Positions 1 through 8,564 of a stretch of 64,000 bases of DNA are shown here, piece by piece. Location of the stretch: the NCBI RefSeq assembly GCF_029968035.1, contig NZ_JASCIQ010000025.1, forward strand, positions 1-64,000, written 5' to 3'. Below the pieces are notes generated by a model. It searched no databases and was not told the DNA's origin. It worked only from the letters and a program-made list of their open reading frames with translations. A program made the position numbers and the translations under genes. Source of the DNA: Streptomyces cavernicola. GTDB taxonomy: Bacteria; Actinomycetota; Actinomycetes; Streptomycetales; Streptomycetaceae. How positions within the stretch are numbered: position 1 is the first letter of the stretch; each line of letters opens with the position of its first letter.

Positions 1-50
1 AGGGGTTCTCGGGGCGGGGCCGCCGTCGTGTGCGCCGTGCGGAGCGGGCG

Positions 51-1523
51 TTACTCGATGCCCAGCTCCTCGTACGACTTGTCGAGCTCGTTCTTCGCGA
101 CCCGCTTGCGGACCGCGAACCAGCCGCCCACCATCGCCGCGGCGATGATCGGGATCAGGTACAGCGTGCGGCGGCCGATCTCCGGGTCCTGCCACATCAG
201 GGCGAGCACCGAGAGCAGGAAGACGATCGTGACGATCTCGGTGACCGGGGAGCCGGGAAGCCGGAACTTCGGCCGCTCGATCAGGCCCTGCTTCGACCGG
301 CGGACGAACGCCAGGTGACAGACCATGATCGTCACCCAGGTCGTGATGATGCCGAGCGAGGCGACGTTCAGGACGATCTCGAAGGCCTTCTCCGGCATCA
401 GGAAGTTCAGGCCGACGCCGAGCACGCACACCGCGGAGGTGAGCATGATGCCGCCGTACGGAACCTTGGAGCGGTTCATCTTCGCCGTGAACTTCGGCGC
501 CGAGCCGGCCATCGCCATCGAGCGCAGGATGCGGCCGGTGGAGTAGAGACCGGAGTTGAGGGACGACATCGCGGCCGTGAGGACCACGAGGTTCATCACG
601 TCACCGGCCGCCGGCACGCCGATCTTCGACAGGACGGTGACGAACGGGCTCTCGTCGCCCGAGTACATCGAGCCGGGCATGAGGAGCGCGAGCAGCACGA
701 CCGAGCCGACGTAGAACAGGCCCACGCGCCACATGATCGAGTTCACCGCGCGCGGGACGACCTTCTGCGGCTCCGCGGTCTCGCCCGCGGCGACGCCGAC
801 GAGCTCGAGCGAGGCGTACGCGAAGACGACGCCCTGCATCACGATCACGACCGGCATGATGCCCGCCGGGAACCAGCCGCCGTTCTCGGTGATCACATGC
901 AGGCCGGGGGTCTCGCCGCCGACCGGCTGCTGCGTCACGAGCAGGAAGATGCCGATCAGCATGAAGGCCACGAGCGCGGCCACCTTGATGATGGAGAACC
1001 AGAACTCCATCTCGCCGAAGATCTTCACCGAGATCAGGTTCACGACCAGCACGATCGCGAGCGCGATCAGGGCCAGCACCCACTGCGGTATGTCGGTGAA
1101 GAAGCTCCAGTAGTGCGTGTAGAGCGCGATCGCCGTGATGTCGGCGATGCCGGTGGTCGACCAGTTGAGGAAGTACGCCCAACCGGCGACGAAGGCGCCC
1201 TTCTCACCGAGGAACTCGCGCGCGTACGACACGAAGGAACCGGAGGAGGGGCGGTAGACGACGAGCTCGCCCAGAGCTCGGACTACGAAGAAGGCGAAGA
1301 CGCCGCAGACGAGATACGCGAGCGCGAGGCCCGGTCCTGCCGAGTTGAGGCGTCCTCCTGCGCCGAGGAAAAGGCCGGTGCCGATCGCTCCACCGATGGC
1401 GATCATGTTGATGTGGCGGGCCTTGAGGTCCTTGCTGTAACCGGCGTCGCCCGCATCCGCGGGCGTCTGCGGGGCATCTGTGCGGGATGCGGCCGCAGCC
1501 GTCGTGACGGCGTCCTTGCTCAC
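51..1523 (-). CDS. APC-family amino-acid permease
   Basis: Predicted inner-membrane amino-acid/proton symporter of about 490 residues. The first transmembrane region carries the APC signature IGGAIGTGLFLG (about residues 43-54), followed by roughly twelve hydrophobic segments and a basic C-terminal tail. Overall form resembles the AnsP/GABA permease branch (asparagine or related amino acids), but substrate cannot be read from sequence. I chose the GTG at 1523 (VSKDAV...), which has a GAGAG element about 11 bases upstream; an upstream in-frame start at 1592 would add 23 residues that do not look like a permease N-terminus. The gene is divergent from the MerR regulator, with a shared promoter region of about 320 bases. 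Confidence 0.85.
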   Translation of the reverse strand: MSKDAVTTAAAASRTDAPQTPADAGDAGYSKDLKARHINMIAIGGAIGTGLFLGAGGRLNSAGPGLALAYLVCGVFAFFVVRALGELVVYRPSSGSFVSYAREFLGEKGAFVAGWAYFLNWSTTGIADITAIALYTHYWSFFTDIPQWVLALIALAIVLVVNLISVKIFGEMEFWFSIIKVAALVAFMLIGIFLLVTQQPVGGETPGLHVITENGGWFPAGIMPVVIVMQGVVFAYASLELVGVAAGETAEPQKVVPRAVNSIMWRVGLFYVGSVVLLALLMPGSMYSGDESPFVTVLSKIGVPAAGDVMNLVVLTAAMSSLNSGLYSTGRILRSMAMAGSAPKFTAKMNRSKVPYGGIMLTSAVCVLGVGLNFLMPEKAFEIVLNVASLGIITTWVTIMVCHLAFVRRSKQGLIERPKFRLPGSPVTEIVTIVFLLSVLALMWQDPEIGRRTLYLIPIIAAAMVGGWFAVRKRVAKNELDKSYEELGIE

Positions 1524-1795
1524 GGGTGGATCTGCTCTCTCGAGGGGATGTGCCTTGGTCCGTACCCCCACCTGACCTCGAACAGAGACCACCTCGACAC
1601 GAACCGACGGGACACCTTCACCCCTGACGGCGCGTTTATGCGGTGGCGCAGATCACATCGCGTTCTATCTCACATGCTGGTCGGGGCCTTGCGGCTGCCT
1701 GACCCCACCCCATACAGCCGGTGAACGGGCGGCGGCTCGGGGCCTCCCGGCCGTACGGCGGGGCGTCCGGGCACTTTCGCAGCAGTGGTGAGACA

Positions 1796-1808
1796 GCAAT
1801 ACTGTTGC
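1796..1808. promoter_or_regulatory. candidate MerR promoter/operator dyad
   Basis: GCAATACTGTTGC sits 38 bases upstream of the merR start. It contains GCAA/TTGC arms and an overlapping ACAG/CTGT dyad. Position and A/T content relative to the surroundings suggest a -10/operator region controlling the regulator and possibly the divergent permease. Arms are only four bases, so this is a weak call. Confidence 0.3.
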
Positions 1809-1845
1809 ACCGGACGGACGTACGACCCGGAGATGGAGCGCAGCC

Positions 1846-2628
1846 ATGACGACCGAAGCGGACTCCTCCGCCCAGGACACCTCCGAGGACGTCGGCGGTC
1901 CGGGGGCGCCCACGCTCACGGTCGACGAGCTGGCCGCGCGCGCCGGGGTCACCGTGCGCACCATCCGCTTCTACAGCACCCGCGGGCTGCTGCCCCCGCC
2001 GGCCATCGGCCCGCGCCGCGTGGGGCGGTACGGCCCGGACCACCTGTCGCGGCTCGCCCTGATCGAGGAGCTGCAGCACCACGGCCTGACCCTCGCCGCG
2101 ATCGAGCGGTACCTGGAGCAGCTGCCGCCCGACATGAGCGAGCACGACCTGGCGATCCACCGCGCCCTCGTCGCCAGCTGGATCCCCGACAGCGCCGCCG
2201 AGCTGAGCCGCGAGCAGCTGGAGCGGCGCGCGGGCCGCGCCCTCGCCGAGGCGGACGTGGACCGGCTCGCGGCGATGGACGTCCTGGAGCGCACGGACGA
2301 CGCAGACACGTTCCGCATCGACCCCGGCCTGCTCCACCTCGGCCTGCGCCTGCTCGACGTGCCGATCGGCTTGGACTCGATCGTCGCCGCGCGCGAGGTG
2401 ATGCTGCAGCACTCGCGCGAGGCCGCGAAGGAGCTGACGCGGCTGTTCCAGGACGAGGTGTGGGGCCCGTACAGCGAGCGCGAGCGGGACCCGGAGGCGG
2501 TGGCCGCGATGAAGTCGCTCTCCGCGCACATGCAGCCGATGGTCGTCCAGGCCCTGGTCACTGCTTTTCAGAGGACCCTCAAGGACGAACTCCGAGCTCG
2601 CTACTCCGGCCGGTCCACAACCGCGTGA
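1846..2628 (+). CDS. MerR-family transcriptional regulator
   Basis: A 260-residue cytoplasmic DNA-binding protein. An N-terminal winged helix (residues about 24-95) has the family pattern LTVDELAARAGVTVRTIRFY, then RGLLPPP and RYGPDHLSRL, typical of MerR HTH plus wing. The roughly 160-residue C-terminal part is an uncharacterised helical effector/dimer region with no metal-binding cysteines, so a metal sensor is unlikely. ATG at 1846 is preceded by GGAGATGGAG. It stands alone between the divergent permease and the convergent lipoprotein; its target is unknown, though the beta-oxidation cluster and the permease are close by. The last 15 or so codons are duplicated just downstream (2641-2703). 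Confidence 0.9.
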   Translation: MTTEADSSAQDTSEDVGGPGAPTLTVDELAARAGVTVRTIRFYSTRGLLPPPAIGPRRVGRYGPDHLSRLALIEELQHHGLTLAAIERYLEQLPPDMSEHDLAIHRALVASWIPDSAAELSREQLERRAGRALAEADVDRLAAMDVLERTDDADTFRIDPGLLHLGLRLLDVPIGLDSIVAAREVMLQHSREAAKELTRLFQDEVWGPYSERERDPEAVAAMKSLSAHMQPMVVQALVTAFQRTLKDELRARYSGRSTTA

Positions 2629-2640
2629 ATGGGCGGCTAC

Positions 2641-2703
2641 TCGCAGAGGACCCTCAAGGAGGAGCTGCGCGAGCGGTACGTGAGAGGCGCTACGTCAGGT
2701 TGA
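2641..2703 (+). pseudogene. duplicated 3' end of the merR gene
   Basis: In the same frame as merR, but after its stop, this stretch reads SQRTLKEELRERYVRGATSG then stop. The true merR end reads FQRTLKDELRARYSGRSTTA then stop. The two DNA copies (from 2569 and from 2644) are 75 bases apart and share CAGAGGACCCTCAAGGA exactly. The fragment has no start and overlaps the end of the opposite-strand lipoprotein gene by 14 bases. It looks like a relic of tandem duplication, or of replacement of the original tail by a homologous one. Confidence 0.75.
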
Positions 2704-3418
2704 TGTGCCTGGCCGAGGCGGTCGGGGCCTGCTCGCGCTCGGCCTGGTCCATGCGCTGGACCAGGAGCTTGCCGAGTTCGACGAGGGCGGTCGGGCCCGG
2801 CTTGCCGTCGTCCTTGATGTCCGCGCGGCTGTAGGTGGTGACGACGCCGACGTACTTGCCCTGGCGGACGAGGAGCATCCGGTCGCCCATCTTGTTGCCC
2901 GCGACGGAGGTGGTGGCCGACTTCTGCTCGCCGAAGCGGCCCTCGGGAAGAGCCAGGAAGCCCTTGGCCTCGCCGTCGAGCTTCTCCTTCCAGGCGTCGA
3001 AGCCGCCCTGCGCGCTGATCGGGGTGCGGTACTCCCAGACCTCGAAGTTGGCGTACTCGCCGCCGTCCTCGAACATCTCCGTGCCGAACTCGGCGATGGC
3101 GCCGGAGACGACGGCCTCGCACCGCTTGTCACTCGGCGGGCACTGCAGGGTGCCCTTGGTGCCCTGGAGCTCTCCGTAGAACTCGTTCTCCCGGGGCTTC
3201 TTCAGCGGCTCGGGCATGTGGTCGGGGATCAACGGCACCACGACCGCGGCGGGCGCCACGTGCTTGTCGGCCTCCGGCGTCGCGGAGGAACTCGTGCTCT
3301 GCTCCGGCTCCGCCGGCTTGTCGCCGCCCTGGCCGAGGTTCGAGCCCCCGCATGCCGTGAGCGCCATGGAAAGCCCGACGACCGTGCACACGACCGACTT
3401 CAACCTCATGCGGATCAT
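2690..3418 (-). CDS. secreted lipoprotein of unknown function
   Basis: A 242-residue protein with a lipoprotein signal peptide: a basic start, a hydrophobic stretch and lipobox LTAC with Cys at 23, followed by a Ser/Glu/Thr-rich linker (about 25-55). The mature part has four further cysteines or fewer and a mixed alpha/beta composition with no family I recognise. Expected location is the outer face of the membrane. The ATG at 3418 is annotated; the second ATG at 3409 has a better spaced GGGGGA upstream, so the real protein may be three residues shorter. It follows the terminator of the beta-oxidation cluster on the same strand and so is probably transcribed separately. Confidence 0.8.
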   Translation of the reverse strand: MIRMRLKSVVCTVVGLSMALTACGGSNLGQGGDKPAEPEQSTSSSATPEADKHVAPAAVVVPLIPDHMPEPLKKPRENEFYGELQGTKGTLQCPPSDKRCEAVVSGAIAEFGTEMFEDGGEYANFEVWEYRTPISAQGGFDAWKEKLDGEAKGFLALPEGRFGEQKSATTSVAGNKMGDRMLLVRQGKYVGVVTTYSRADIKDDGKPGPTALVELGKLLVQRMDQAEREQAPTASARHINLT

Positions 3419-3470
3419 CCCCCGTTGTTCTGTTCTGCGTTCGTTCCGCGTTCTGAGCTGTTCTACCAGG

Positions 3471-3515
3471 CCGACGGCTGCGCCCGGAGCACGGGGCTCC
3501 GGGCGCAGCCGTCGG
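3471..3515 (-). terminator. terminator of the beta-oxidation cluster
   Basis: A perfect 20-bp stem (CCGACGGCTGCGCCCGGAGC and its complement) around a 5-base loop, starting 22 bases after the fadB stop on the minus strand. No T-tract follows, which is usual in Streptomyces. Confidence 0.8.
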
Positions 3516-3537
3516 TCGCCTTGCGACGGGTCTCCGC

Positions 3538-5727
3538 TCAGGCGTCGCTGAACTTCTCGCCGCTCTCGGCCTTCGCGACGAGCAACGCCGGCGGCTCGAA
3601 GCGCTCACCGTACGTCGCGGCCAGCTCGCGGGCGCGAGCCACGAAGCCGGGCAGGCCGACACCTCCCCCGGCGCCGCCGTCGTAGCCGTTGATGTACTGC
3701 AGCACGCCGCCGGTCCAGCCCGGGAAGCCGATGCCGAAGATCGAGCCGATGTTGGCGTCCGCGACCGAGGTCAGGACGCCCTCCTCGATGAGGCGCACCG
3801 TGTCGAGAGCCTCCGAGAACAGCATCCGCTCCTGCATGTCGCGGAACGGGATCTCGTACCCCGGCTTGGTGAAGTGCTCGCGCAGGCCCGGCCAGAGCTT
3901 CGCGCGCTTGCCGTTCTCGTCGTACTCGTAGAAGCCGGCGCCGCCGCTGCGGCCGGGGCGGCCGAACTCGTCGACCATGCGGTCGATGACGGCCTCGGCC
4001 GGGTGCACGGCCCAGGCGCCGCCCTCGTCCTCGATGGCCTTGCGGGTCTCGTTGCGGATCTTGCGGGGCAGGGTGAGGGTCAGCTCGTCCATCAGGGAGA
4101 GGACCTTCGCCGGGTAGCCGGCCTGCGCCGCGGCCTGCTCGACGGAGGCGGGCTCGACGCCCTCGCCGACCATCGCGACGCCCTCGTTGATGAAGTGGCC
4201 GATGACGCGGGAGGTGAAGAAGCCGCGCGAGTCGTTCACCACGATCGGGGTCTTCTTGATCTGGCGGACCAGGTCGAAGGCGCGGGCGAGCGCCTCGTCG
4301 CCGGTCTTCTCGCCCTTGATGATCTCGACGAGCGGCATCTTGTCGACGGGCGAGAAGAAGTGCAGGCCGATGAAGTCGGCCTGCCGCTCGACGCCTTCGG
4401 CGAGGGCGGTGATCGGCAGGGTCGAGGTGTTGGAGCAGAGCAGCGCGTCGGGCTCGACGATGTCCTGGATCTCCTGGAACACCTTGTGCTTGAGCGCCGG
4501 GTCCTCGAAGACCGCCTCGATCACCGCGTCACAGCCCGCGAGGTCCTGCGGGTCGGCGGTCGGGGTGATCCGGGCGAGCAGGGCGTCCGCCTTCTCCTGC
4601 GTCGTACGGCCGCGGCTCACGGCCTTCTCGCAGAGCTTGACGGAGTAGTCCTTGCCCTTCTCGGCGGAGGCCTGCGCGACGTCCTTCAGAACGACGTCGA
4701 TGCCCGCGAGCGCGCAGGAGTACGCGATGCCCGCGCCCATCATGCCCGCGCCGAGCACGGCGACCTTGCGGACCGGCTTCGGCTCGACGCCCTTCGGGCG
4801 GTTGGCACCGGAGTTGACGGCCTGCAGGTCGAAGAAGAACGCCTGGATCATGTTCTTCGAGACCTGACCGGCGGCGAGCTCGGTGAAGTAGCGCGCCTCG
4901 ATGGTCAGGGCGGTCTCGAAGTCGACCTGCGAACCCTCGACGGCCGCCGCGAGGATGTTGCGCTGCGCCGGGTAGTTCGCGCCGCCCGTCTGCTTCTTGA
5001 GGTTGGCGGGGAAGGCGGGCAGGTTCGCCGCGAACTTCGGGTTGGCCGGGGTGCCGCCGGGGATCTTGTAGCCGGGCTTGTCCCAGGGCTGCGCGGACTC
5101 CGGGTTGGCGTCGATGAACGCGCGGGCCTTGGCGATCAACTCGTCGCGGTCGGCGGCGAGTTCATGGATCAGGCCGTTGTCGAGGGCGCGCTTCGGGTTG
5201 TACTGGTTGCCCTGGAGCAGCACCTTCAGGAGCGCGTCGGCGATGCCGAGGAGCCGTACGGTACGGACGACGCCGCCGCCTCCGGGGAGCAGGCCGAGGG
5301 TGGCCTCGGGCAGGCCGATCTTGGTGCCGGACGCGTCGAGGGCGACGCGGTGGTGGCAGGCGAGGGCGATCTCGTAACCGCCGCCCAGGGCCGCGCCGTT
5401 GATGGCCGCGACGACGGGCTTGCCGAGGGTCTCGATGCGGCGCAGGTCGCGCTTGATGCCCTGGCCGGCCTCGAAGGCGAGGTGCGCGGTCTCGGGGGTG
5501 ACCTGGATCAGGTCGCGCAGGTCACCGCCGGCGAAGAAGGTCTTCTTGGCCGAGGTGAGGATGATGCCCCGGATGCTGTCCTTCTCGGCCTCCAGGCGGT
5601 CGGTGATCGCCGCGAGGGAGTCCTTGAACGCCTGGTTCATGGTGTTCGCGGACTGGTTCGGGTCGTCGAGCACGAGCGTGACGATGCCGGTGTCGTCCTG
5701 CGACCAGCGGATGGTGCTTTCGGTCAT
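3538..5727 (-). CDS. fadB: FadB-like enoyl-CoA hydratase/3-hydroxyacyl-CoA dehydrogenase
   Basis: A 729-residue multifunctional beta-oxidation subunit. Residues about 1-190 form the enoyl-CoA hydratase/isomerase domain with oxyanion motif FAGGDLRDL and both catalytic glutamate regions (GGGYEIALA and GLPEATLGLLPGGGG). A central linker leads to the 3-hydroxyacyl-CoA dehydrogenase NAD-binding domain (GAGMMGAGIAY, near 335) with the catalytic histidine in LHFFSPVDKM, and then C-terminal dehydrogenase repeats. It hydrates trans-2-enoyl-CoA and oxidises the 3-hydroxy product with NAD, passing 3-ketoacyl-CoA to the thiolase encoded upstream. ATG at 5727 has GGAG eight bases upstream; the reading frame is open 75 codons further, but that extension lies in a repeat and is not coding-like. 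Confidence 0.93.
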   Translation of the reverse strand: MTESTIRWSQDDTGIVTLVLDDPNQSANTMNQAFKDSLAAITDRLEAEKDSIRGIILTSAKKTFFAGGDLRDLIQVTPETAHLAFEAGQGIKRDLRRIETLGKPVVAAINGAALGGGYEIALACHHRVALDASGTKIGLPEATLGLLPGGGGVVRTVRLLGIADALLKVLLQGNQYNPKRALDNGLIHELAADRDELIAKARAFIDANPESAQPWDKPGYKIPGGTPANPKFAANLPAFPANLKKQTGGANYPAQRNILAAAVEGSQVDFETALTIEARYFTELAAGQVSKNMIQAFFFDLQAVNSGANRPKGVEPKPVRKVAVLGAGMMGAGIAYSCALAGIDVVLKDVAQASAEKGKDYSVKLCEKAVSRGRTTQEKADALLARITPTADPQDLAGCDAVIEAVFEDPALKHKVFQEIQDIVEPDALLCSNTSTLPITALAEGVERQADFIGLHFFSPVDKMPLVEIIKGEKTGDEALARAFDLVRQIKKTPIVVNDSRGFFTSRVIGHFINEGVAMVGEGVEPASVEQAAAQAGYPAKVLSLMDELTLTLPRKIRNETRKAIEDEGGAWAVHPAEAVIDRMVDEFGRPGRSGGAGFYEYDENGKRAKLWPGLREHFTKPGYEIPFRDMQERMLFSEALDTVRLIEEGVLTSVADANIGSIFGIGFPGWTGGVLQYINGYDGGAGGGVGLPGFVARARELAATYGERFEPPALLVAKAESGEKFSDA

Positions 5728-5798
5728 GTCGGGTTCTCCGTGAGGTCTGTTGGGGTGCGGGTCGGCTACGGGGGTGGGTGGCTGGGTTCGTGGGCCGA

Positions 5799-5960
5799 CT
5801 GCCGGTCGGTGGGGGCTTGTCGCGCCCCGCGGCGGAGCCGCTGATGTCACAGCCCCGCGCCCCTGAAAGCAGGGGCTGCGCCCCGCTTTCCCCTGGGAGA
5901 TGCGGCACGGAGTGCGCATCTCAGGGGCGCGGGGAACTGCGCGAGCAACCACGACGCGCC
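5799..5960. repeat. type A plus type B intergenic repeat with hairpins
   Basis: This 268-base fadB-fadA gap holds GC-rich dispersed repeats. On the minus strand it contains type A (AGGGGCGCGGGGCTGTGACA followed by a GCGGC-TCC-GCCGC hairpin, 5829-5841), then on the plus strand type B (AGGGGCGCGGGGAACTGCGC from 5923). Between them are two strong stem-loops, GAAAGC-a-GGGGC/GCCCC-GCTTTC (5865-5890) and GAGATGCG/CGCATCTC with an inner CAC/GTG (5897-5922). They could attenuate read-through from fadA to fadB. A close copy lies at 37596-37690. Confidence 0.75.
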
Positions 5961-5995
5961 TGCACTCGGCGACGAACCTCGGCCCCTACGGCGCT

Positions 5996-7210
5996 CTACA
6001 GCCGCTCGACGACGGTCGCGATGCCCATACCGCCACCCACGCACAGCGTGGCCAGCCCGTACCGCAGGTCCCGTCGCTCCAACTCGTCCACCAACGTGCC
6101 CAGAATCATCGCGCCCGTCGCGCCCAGCGGGTGACCGAGAGCGATCGCGCCGCCGTTGACGTTGACCTTCTCCAGGTCGAGCCCCATGTCCTTGACGAAG
6201 CGCAGCACGACCGCCGCGAACGCCTCGTTGATCTCGACCAGGTCGATGTCGTCGATAGTCAGGCCGGCCTTGGCGAGCGCCTTGCGGGTGGCGGGCGCCG
6301 GCCCCGTCAGCATGATCGTCGGCTCGGAGCCGGAGACCGCCGCGGAGACGATCCGGGCGCGCGGCGTGAGCCCGTACCGCTCCCCCACCTCGCGCGTGCC
6401 GATCGCGACCAGGGATGCCCCGTCGACGATGCCGGAGGAGTTGCCCGCGTGGTGGACGTGGTCGATCTGCTCGACCCAGTGGTACTTCTGCAGCGCCACC
6501 GCGTCGAAGCCGCCGAGGTCGCCGATGTCCTTGAAGGAGGGCTTCAGCTTGGCGAGGGATTCGGCGGTGGTGCCGGGGCGCGGGAACTCGTCCTGGTCGA
6601 GGACGGTCAGGCCGCTGCGGTCCTTGACGGGGACGACGGAGCGCTCGAAGCGGCCGTCCTTGATCGCGGCGGCGGCGCGCTCCTGGGACAGGGCCGCGTA
6701 CTCGTCGACGTCGCGCCGCGAGAAGCCCTCGATGGTGGCGATCAGGTCGGCGCCGATGCCCTGCGGCACGAAGCCGGTCTCGAAGTTGGTCATCGGGTCG
6801 GCGAACCAGGCGCCGCCGTCCGAGGCCATCGGGACGCGCGACATCGACTCGACGCCGCCCGCGAGGACCAGGTCCTCCCAGCCCGAACGGACCTTCATCG
6901 CGGCCAGGTTGACCGCTTCGAGGCCCGAGGCACAGAAGCGGTTCTCCTGCACGCCGGCCACCGTGTCGGGCAGTCCGGCGGCGATGGCGGCGATCCGGGC
7001 GATGTCGGAGCCCTGGTCGCCGACGGGGCCGACGACGCCGAGCACGATGTCGTCGATGGCGGCCGGGTCGAGGCCGGGGAAGCGGGCCTTGATCTCGTGG
7101 ATCAGGCCGACCACCAGGTCGATGGGCTTGGTGCCGTGCAGGGCCCCGTTGGCCTTGCCGCGCCCGCGCGGGGTGCGGATCGCGTCGTACACGTACGCTT
7201 CGGTGCTCAA
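5996..7210 (-). CDS. fadA: acetyl-CoA acetyltransferase (thiolase)
   Basis: A 404-residue thiolase that cleaves 3-ketoacyl-CoA with CoA, the last step of beta-oxidation. The nucleophilic Cys93 lies in NRFCASG; the catalytic His is in GGAIALGHPLGATGA and the second catalytic Cys in TLCVGGGMG. Length is normal. The start is a TTG (7208-7210) giving MSTEAYVYDAIRTPRG, a canonical thiolase N-terminus, with GAAAGG about 11 bases upstream. It lies 97 bases downstream of the acyl-CoA dehydrogenase and upstream of fadB on the same strand, giving the order racemase, dehydrogenase, thiolase, FadB. Confidence 0.93.
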   Translation of the reverse strand: MSTEAYVYDAIRTPRGRGKANGALHGTKPIDLVVGLIHEIKARFPGLDPAAIDDIVLGVVGPVGDQGSDIARIAAIAAGLPDTVAGVQENRFCASGLEAVNLAAMKVRSGWEDLVLAGGVESMSRVPMASDGGAWFADPMTNFETGFVPQGIGADLIATIEGFSRRDVDEYAALSQERAAAAIKDGRFERSVVPVKDRSGLTVLDQDEFPRPGTTAESLAKLKPSFKDIGDLGGFDAVALQKYHWVEQIDHVHHAGNSSGIVDGASLVAIGTREVGERYGLTPRARIVSAAVSGSEPTIMLTGPAPATRKALAKAGLTIDDIDLVEINEAFAAVVLRFVKDMGLDLEKVNVNGGAIALGHPLGATGAMILGTLVDELERRDLRYGLATLCVGGGMGIATVVERL

Positions 7211-7307
7211 GGTCTCAAGCCTTTCGTGGTGCGGGAGGTGAGGGTGGCTCTCGGCTCTGCGAAGAAGGAGTGCCCTACAAGGAGTGCTCTACGAAGAAGA
7301 AGGCGGG

Positions 7308-8474
7308 CTACGGGAGCAGCGAGCGGCCGATGATCTCCTTCATGATCTCGGTCGTGCCGCCGTAGATGGTCTGGATGCGGCCGTCGGTGAAGGCCTTCGC
7401 GACCCGGTACTCGGTCATGTAGCCGTAGCCGCCGTGCAGTTGGAGGCAGCGGTCGGCGACGCGCTTCTGCAGTTCGGTGGCCCACCACTTGGCCATGGAC
7501 GCGTGCACGGCGTCCAGTTCGCCCTTGTCGTGGTCCTCGATGCAGCGGTCGAGGAAGGTCCGGGTGACGGCGCACTCGGTGGCCATCTCGGCTATCTCGA
7601 AGCGGATGTGCTGGAACTTGGCGATGGAGCGGCCGAAGGCCTCGCGCTCCTTCACGTAACTCATGGTGATTTCGAGCAGGTGCTCGGCGGCGGCGATCGC
7701 GGCGACGGCGATGCCCATGCGCTCCTGCGCGAGGTTGGTCATCAGGTGGATGAACGCGCCGTCGAGCTCGCCGAGCAGGTTCTCCTTGGGCACCTTCACG
7801 TCGTTGAAGAACAACTCGGCGGTGTCCTGGGACTTCTGGCCGATCTTGTCGAGGTTGCGGCCGCGCTCGAAGCCCTCCATGCCGCGCTCGACGACGAGCA
7901 GCGACAGGCCGTGCGCGCCGCCCTCGGGGGTGGTCTTCGCGACGACCACGACGAGGTCGGCGAGGATGCCGTTGGAGATGAACGTCTTAGAGCCGTTGAG
8001 CAGCCAGTGGTCGCCCTTGTCCTCGGCGCTCGTGCGGATGCCCTGCAGGTCGGAGCCCGCGCCCGGCTCGGTCATGGCGATCGCGGTGATCAGCGAGCCG
8101 TCGCAGAACCCGGGCAGCCAGCGCCGCTTCTGCTCGTCGGTGGCGAGCGAGGTCAGATACGGGCCGATGATGTCGTTGTGCAGGCCGACGGCGAGGCCGG
8201 GGACGCCTGCGCGGGTGAACTCCTCGGCCAGTACGGCGGAGTAGCGGAAGTCCTCGTTCCCGCCGCCGCCGAACTCCTCGGGCACGGCGAGGCCGAGCAG
8301 CCCCTGCCGGCCGGCGGCGAGCCAGGCCTCGCGGGAGACGATGCCGTCCTTCTCCCACTGCTCGTAGTGCGGCGTGACCTCCTTGGCGAGGAAGGTGCGC
8401 ACGGTCTCGCGGAACGCCTCATGATCGGCGTCGTACAGCTTGCGCTGCATGCCCGAGGGCGTCTGTGGCGTCAT
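7308..8474 (-). CDS. long-chain-type acyl-CoA dehydrogenase
   Basis: A 388-residue FAD flavoenzyme introducing the trans-2 double bond into acyl-CoA. Domains run in the usual order: N-terminal helical (about 14-125), middle beta (126-225, with TEPGAGSDLQGI), C-terminal helical (236-385). The C-terminal motif reads IYGGTTEIMKE, lacking the glutamate used by short/medium-chain enzymes; instead Glu251 in QERMGIA matches the catalytic position of the LCAD/isovaleryl type. This points to long-chain or branched substrates, in keeping with the racemase next door. ATG at 8474 has a perfect AGGAGG upstream. Confidence 0.92.
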   Translation of the reverse strand: MTPQTPSGMQRKLYDADHEAFRETVRTFLAKEVTPHYEQWEKDGIVSREAWLAAGRQGLLGLAVPEEFGGGGNEDFRYSAVLAEEFTRAGVPGLAVGLHNDIIGPYLTSLATDEQKRRWLPGFCDGSLITAIAMTEPGAGSDLQGIRTSAEDKGDHWLLNGSKTFISNGILADLVVVVAKTTPEGGAHGLSLLVVERGMEGFERGRNLDKIGQKSQDTAELFFNDVKVPKENLLGELDGAFIHLMTNLAQERMGIAVAAIAAAEHLLEITMSYVKEREAFGRSIAKFQHIRFEIAEMATECAVTRTFLDRCIEDHDKGELDAVHASMAKWWATELQKRVADRCLQLHGGYGYMTEYRVAKAFTDGRIQTIYGGTTEIMKEIIGRSLLP

Positions 8475-8564
8475 GCTGGGGCCTCCTGGAGGCGGCTTCG
8501 GGGGATGCGGTCTGTGGTCCGTCTGTGGTCCGGCGGGGGCAACTCGCTCACGGGGGCGGGCCGT

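Noticed and set aside
30..1724. A 564-codon plus-strand frame opposite the permease
   Set aside because: Composition is dominated by Asp/Arg/His from the complement of permease codons; no start signal or domain.
5728..5952. 75-residue N-terminal extension of the FadB-like protein
   Set aside because: Falls in a dispersed repeat and reads Pro/Arg-rich; ATG 5727 has a proper Shine-Dalgarno and matches the family start.
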